This document shows, piece after piece, positions 5,181 to 7,915 of a stretch of DNA of 7,915 nt. Position 1 is the first letter of the stretch, and every line of letters begins with the position of its first letter. Origin of the DNA: a bacterium (GTDB taxonomy: Bacteria > SZUA-79 > Acidulodesulfobacterales > Acidulodesulfobacteraceae); NCBI GenBank assembly GCA_021803845.1, contig JAJZLA010000058.1, positions 1-7,915 of the forward strand, read 5' to 3'. The notes below the pieces were generated by a model that saw nothing but the letters and a program-made list of their open reading frames with translations, had not been told where the DNA came from and did no database searches. Position numbers and translations under genes: made by a program.

Positions 5181-6649
5181 GGATTAACCCCCGACAGTTC
5201 GTTTTCGTAATTGCTAATCTGGTTAGTTATAGTGGTTGTATAATTCTGCATTTGATTTAAAGTGTTCGTATTTATGACGCCTGCTTTGATTTTATTTTCA
5301 AGAACGGTAACGTATTCCGTAAAATCGAAATTAGAAAAATTAAGTTCCTGAAACTGCGTAGGAGTAAGACCCGAACAGTCTGGATTTTGAGGCGAACCGA
5401 AACCTATGCCTAACTGCGCCCTGCCCTGCTCCTGAATAATTAACCCTAAAAGGGAATGAAAAACGCAATAAACTTTCATGTTTTCGAGGCATAAACCCAA
5501 GAATTTATCGGAGCAGTAACTTCCGACATACTGGGCGTCTCCCGAACCGCCGTAAGAATTTGGATTATTATATCCGTTTGCGCCGTATTGCGTATCGTAC
5601 TGCAAATCTTTTGCGACCGACTCTTCCTGAGTCGTACATTTAAGCATGCCGAATAGATATGTAGAGGCGTTACAACAGTCCTGCCATGCGGTCTGCTCGC
5701 CGCCTGAACGGCACTGCATCGCAGTTCCGGGAAATAAATAAACCGAACCGTCGCACCCGCTGTCGGTTACAGTCCCGTTATTTGTTTGCGTAGGCGGCAT
5801 AGTAGCGTTTACAGGAGTAGTAGATACATTTGTTCCGCTTGAATCTGTATAGCAAGAATACGGACTGCAATAATAACTCGAACTGCCGGAAGGCTCTATA
5901 CAGGTAGCGGAATCCCCGCCATTACCGGAAACTGGACAAGTCCACGGGGAGACGCATTCTCCGTTTATAAGCGTAGTGCCGGAAGGACAGGTTGCCGAAG
6001 TTGTAGCCGTGCAGGTATTACCGGATAGAGTATAGCCTGAGGGACAGGTAGGAGAGGCAGTCAGGGTTGTGGTAGTAGCACATTCTCCGTTACCGATATA
6101 ATAGTAACCGGACGGGCACGACGGGCTATAATATACAGTTACATTTGCACTACAATCATAGCGCTCGAGACTGCTGGTTGTTCCTGAACCACGACACCTG
6201 TCGGGAGATCCTCCACACTCATACCAGAGACTTCTATATGGGCATGTCCAATTTTTAGTCTCTGTAGTGACACATTGAGAACCATTCCAATGTCCGCTAG
6301 AACATGCTGATATCGTCGTTGTCGTTGTCTCCGTACAAGTCGAACCATTCCAAGTATAACCGCCCGGACATGATGCCGATACGGTCGATACGCAGGACGA
6401 ACCGTTCCAATTATACCCGCTCGGACAGGACGGAATGCTTGTTTGTTGCACACAGGGGGTCTGCGAAAAAGGACACAATTCTCCAGCAGAACCGTTTTGC
6501 AACGTACCGCTACTGCAAGTCTGCGTTTGCGAAGCAGTAGGCGTACCCGTCGTAACATCCGAACAGGTATAACTGTCGCCATAAACTACGGTAGTAGTCA
6601 TCATGCCTAAAAACAAAATTAATAATACAAAAAAAAACATTTTTTTCAT
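5177..6649 (-). CDS. traN: TraN, mating-pair stabilisation adhesin with Cys-rich repeats
   Basis: This 490-residue exported protein has a signal peptide (1-24, ending VVYG). The conserved TraN core is at the C-terminus: YCSDKFLGLCLENMKVYCVF (378-397), then SLLGLIIQEQGRAQLGIGFG (399-418), NPDCSGLTPTQFQELNFSNF and an acidic FTEY motif near 445. In F-like systems TraN sits in the outer membrane and contacts recipient surface proteins. The N-terminal half is unusual: about six copies of a short Cys-rich unit like CPSGYTWNGSTC (residues 74-233) separated by Thr/Ser-rich linkers. It is shorter than F TraN (about 600 residues) and very rich in Cys, Ser, Thr and Gly. It begins 12 bases after the upstream gene with only a weak ribosome site, so coupling is likely; an in-frame ATG three codons later is an alternative start. 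The stop overlaps the next gene (ATGA). Confidence 0.85.
   Translation of the reverse strand: MKKMFFFVLLILFLGMMTTTVVYGDSYTCSDVTTGTPTASQTQTCSSGTLQNGSAGELCPFSQTPCVQQTSIPSCPSGYNWNGSSCVSTVSASCPGGYTWNGSTCTETTTTTISACSSGHWNGSQCVTTETKNWTCPYRSLWYECGGSPDRCRGSGTTSSLERYDCSANVTVYYSPSCPSGYYYIGNGECATTTTLTASPTCPSGYTLSGNTCTATTSATCPSGTTLINGECVSPWTCPVSGNGGDSATCIEPSGSSSYYCSPYSCYTDSSGTNVSTTPVNATMPPTQTNNGTVTDSGCDGSVYLFPGTAMQCRSGGEQTAWQDCCNASTYLFGMLKCTTQEESVAKDLQYDTQYGANGYNNPNSYGGSGDAQYVGSYCSDKFLGLCLENMKVYCVFHSLLGLIIQEQGRAQLGIGFGSPQNPDCSGLTPTQFQELNFSNFDFTEYVTVLENKIKAGVINTNTLNQMQNYTTTITNQISNYENELSGVNP
5951..6430 (-). repeat. Cys-rich tandem units in TraN
   Basis: Six degenerate units share the pattern Cys-Pro-Ser-Gly-Tyr, then 3-5 residues, then Asn-Gly-x-x-Cys. 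They begin at TraN residues 74, 93, 115, 177, 200 and 219. Linkers are Thr/Ser-rich runs of 6-12 residues, and a larger non-repeat block lies between units 3 and 4. Two cysteines per unit suggest small disulphide-closed loops in an extended stalk. Confidence 0.7.
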
Positions 6650-6661
6650 AGTTTTTTAGAA

Positions 6662-7315
6662 TTATTTTCTTTTTAAAAAACGCGGAATATTTATATTGCC
6701 TATAATTAAAGCCTTAAAAATTAGACCGTCTTTTTGATCCTTCGGAAATAAAGCGGTATCTTTACCCTTTAAATACGATGCTGAGTGCGCTGAACCAGCA
6801 AAAGCAATAACCGTAGCAAATAAAAATGCGGACAACATAAGTTTGACGCCTACCCCTGCGCTTTTATTAATACCTGAATTAAATTGCAATCCGCTTGCCG
6901 ATTTAGCTTGAGCTTCTGAAAAATGAGTTATTCTGGATAATGTACATCTTATATTGCTTACGACACCCCTTATTAACACTATAGACGCTAAAATCAACAA
7001 TAAGGCAAGTTCGCTTGCTATAATAGCAAATAGATGAATCATTGTAATTTGAATAAGCGTTATTTTTACGCTATGCGATAAAGAACCCAATGTCATCAAA
7101 AAAGGAAAAATATTCCGATTCATTATAATTGTCTTAAAAGTCGGCAAATTAGCAAGTTTTTCTAACGCATAAAATAATTTTACTCCACACACGATAGTAT
7201 AAATACTTAATGCCACGATAGATAAAGGAAATACTATAGTATCTAATAAATCGAATATTGCATATAAAGTTACAAAGAAAATAGATTTAGCTTTTAAAAC
7301 AAATGAATTAAACAT
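6662..7315 (-). CDS. Unrecognised polytopic membrane protein in the transfer operon
   Basis: The protein has 217 residues. A perfect AGGAGG (7323-7328) lies 7 bases before the ATG, so the start is secure and translation should be strong. Hydrophobic segments lie near residues 29-49, 69-85, 90-116 and 156-176. The last has a signal-peptidase-like SAHSAS stretch just after it, followed by a polar tail (YLKGKDTALFPKDQKDG) and a basic end (RFLKRK). Between spans 3 and 4 is a Ser/Ala-rich loop (130-155). I do not recognise the family. Its place directly before traN, separated from it by 12 bases, argues for a part of the mating apparatus in the inner membrane, perhaps an equivalent of a small F-type membrane factor that has diverged beyond recognition. 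Confidence 0.8.
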   Translation of the reverse strand: MFNSFVLKAKSIFFVTLYAIFDLLDTIVFPLSIVALSIYTIVCGVKLFYALEKLANLPTFKTIIMNRNIFPFLMTLGSLSHSVKITLIQITMIHLFAIIASELALLLILASIVLIRGVVSNIRCTLSRITHFSEAQAKSASGLQFNSGINKSAGVGVKLMLSAFLFATVIAFAGSAHSASYLKGKDTALFPKDQKDGLIFKALIIGNINIPRFLKRK

Positions 7316-7409
7316 TTTTAACCCTCCTTAATTAATTTATTTGTTTGCCCCAGCGGCGTCTAAATATCCTGCCCAACAATAGGTATATTCCGCCGGCGTT
7401 ATAAAAAAA
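7316..7409 (-). other. Gap between transfer genes with coding-like out-of-frame remnant
   Basis: This 94-base gap holds the AGGAGG ribosome site (7323-7328) and, upstream of it, DNA that is GC-richer than usual for spacers here. On the minus strand the frame ending at 7337 reads ITPAEYTYCWAGYLDAAGAN, which looks like protein rather than spacer. It lies one frame off the gene ending at 7410. An imperfect inverted repeat (GGCG...CGCC arms with AATAT/ATATT) is also present, but it has no T-run and does not look like a terminator. Confidence 0.35.
7323..7328 (-). promoter_or_regulatory. Perfect Shine-Dalgarno site before the 217-residue membrane protein
   Basis: AGGAGG lies 7 bases before the ATG at 7315. 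It is the strongest ribosome site in the window and shows that this gene is translated independently of its upstream neighbour. Confidence 0.7.
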
Positions 7410-7915
7410 TTATGGAACAATCGTTATGAAAGGAAACGATATGTTTCTTAAATGCCAAAATTTGTTTTCTTTAGGCGACACAGTTGCTATCCCAACGTTA
7501 TAACCGTTTTTCATTAATAAATGAATAAGGCTAATCGCTTTCGGTTTTATGTTTACGCCTTCATTTGCGATTAAAACGTTTTTATTGACAAAACCTGTTT
7601 TATATATAAACTTGAATTTTTTTTCAGGAATACCTATGATGATAGGAATACCTACTTTTTTTATCAATCCAACTCTTTCCTGTTTTGTGGCTTTAAAAAA
7701 AGCCTTAGAAACATTATAGTAGCCGTGCTTTTTTAAAAACATAACAATATTTCTAACTGCTTTAATTTTTGCGGTATTCGCATCTGGAACGGTATATAGT
7801 CCAGCAATTATATACGCTTTTGCATTTGACTCCGTCGGTCGCATAAGAACATTTTTTTCAATTTTGCCGACAGTAGCGGCATTAGCGGTTGCCGCAGTAA
7901 ATAAAACCGAAACAA
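7410..7915 (-). CDS. Exported protein of unknown function, N-terminus cut by window edge
   Basis: The frame is open from the stop at 7410 through the right edge, giving 167 visible residues. An internal ATG at 7844 is not the true start. Just upstream of it the frame reads VSVLFTAATANA followed by ATVGKIEKN, which is the end of a signal peptide and the start of a mature protein. The rest is basic and mixed alpha/beta in character: AYIIAGLYTVPDANTAKI, then a helical Lys-rich stretch (FLKKHGYYNVSKAFFKATKQE), then hydrophobic strands (VGIPIIIGIP, NVLIAN) and a C-terminal helix-strand (SLIHLLMKNGYNVGIATV). The final strand-like segment ends SFPFITIVP. I do not recognise the family. It could be a thioredoxin-like periplasmic transfer protein, but there is no Cys pair. 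It is read in the same direction as the transfer genes. Confidence 0.75.
   Translation of the reverse strand, partial: VSVLFTAATANAATVGKIEKNVLMRPTESNAKAYIIAGLYTVPDANTAKIKAVRNIVMFLKKHGYYNVSKAFFKATKQERVGLIKKVGIPIIIGIPEKKFKFIYKTGFVNKNVLIANEGVNIKPKAISLIHLLMKNGYNVGIATVSPKENKFWHLRNISFPFITIVP

Noticed and set aside
6304..6540. Plus-strand frame of 78 codons
   Set aside because: It is antisense to the repeat region of traN; the apparent repeats merely mirror the TraN units.
6139..6582. Minus-strand frame of 147 codons within traN
   Set aside because: It is an alternative frame of the Cys-rich repeats, giving Arg/Val-rich low-complexity protein; TraN has signal peptide and conserved C-terminus in its own frame.
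7344..7400. Imperfect inverted repeat as terminator or attachment site
   Set aside because: The arms are short and interrupted, there is no T-tract, and a strong ribosome site follows within the same operon.

Overview
The window looks like part of a conjugative element, or an integrated remnant of one, in a low-GC Gram-negative (diderm) bacterium. The evidence is three genes of an F-type mating-pair-formation system (TraN-, TraF- and TraW-like proteins), all with signal peptides for an export route that needs a periplasm and outer membrane. No rRNA, tRNA, integrase, relaxase, CRISPR array or insertion sequence is visible, so the host lineage cannot be named from sequence alone.

Layout. (1) Positions 1-828, minus strand: a very AT-rich gene for a multi-pass membrane protein that runs off the left edge. 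It is open for 276 codons and has its own Shine-Dalgarno site. (2) Positions 829-990: a divergent promoter region with a good sigma70-type promoter (912-940) firing rightward. (3) Positions 991-3288, plus strand: a compact three-gene operon. It encodes a four-helix membrane protein, an RNase Z/PhnP-like metallo-beta-lactamase-fold hydrolase and a helix-hairpin-helix DNA glycosylase-like protein that keeps the catalytic Lys/Asp pair. The first two genes overlap by 8 bases and the third follows after 5 bases. (4) Positions 3285-7915, minus strand: a tightly packed transfer operon read right to left. It contains an exported protein cut by the right edge, a polytopic membrane protein, TraN, a DUF457/YdjM-type membrane hydrolase, TraF, TraW broken by one base in an A8 tract, and a 25-residue single-span peptide whose stop overlaps the stop of the glycosylase gene.

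How the parts may work together. TraF and TraW are periplasmic pilus-assembly factors, and TraN is the outer-membrane adhesin that stabilises mating pairs. The unidentified membrane and exported proteins and the YdjM-like protein sit in the same transcription unit and are presumably accessory to transfer. The plus-strand trio resembles cargo at the edge of the transfer module. A membrane protein, a nuclease/phosphodiesterase-type hydrolase and a base-excision-type glycosylase in one operon suggest a nucleic-acid surveillance or defence role, but this is inference. The most checkable anomaly is the traW frameshift. Removing one A from the tract restores a 210-residue TraW-like protein, so it is either an assembly error, a real lesion or slippage-dependent expression.
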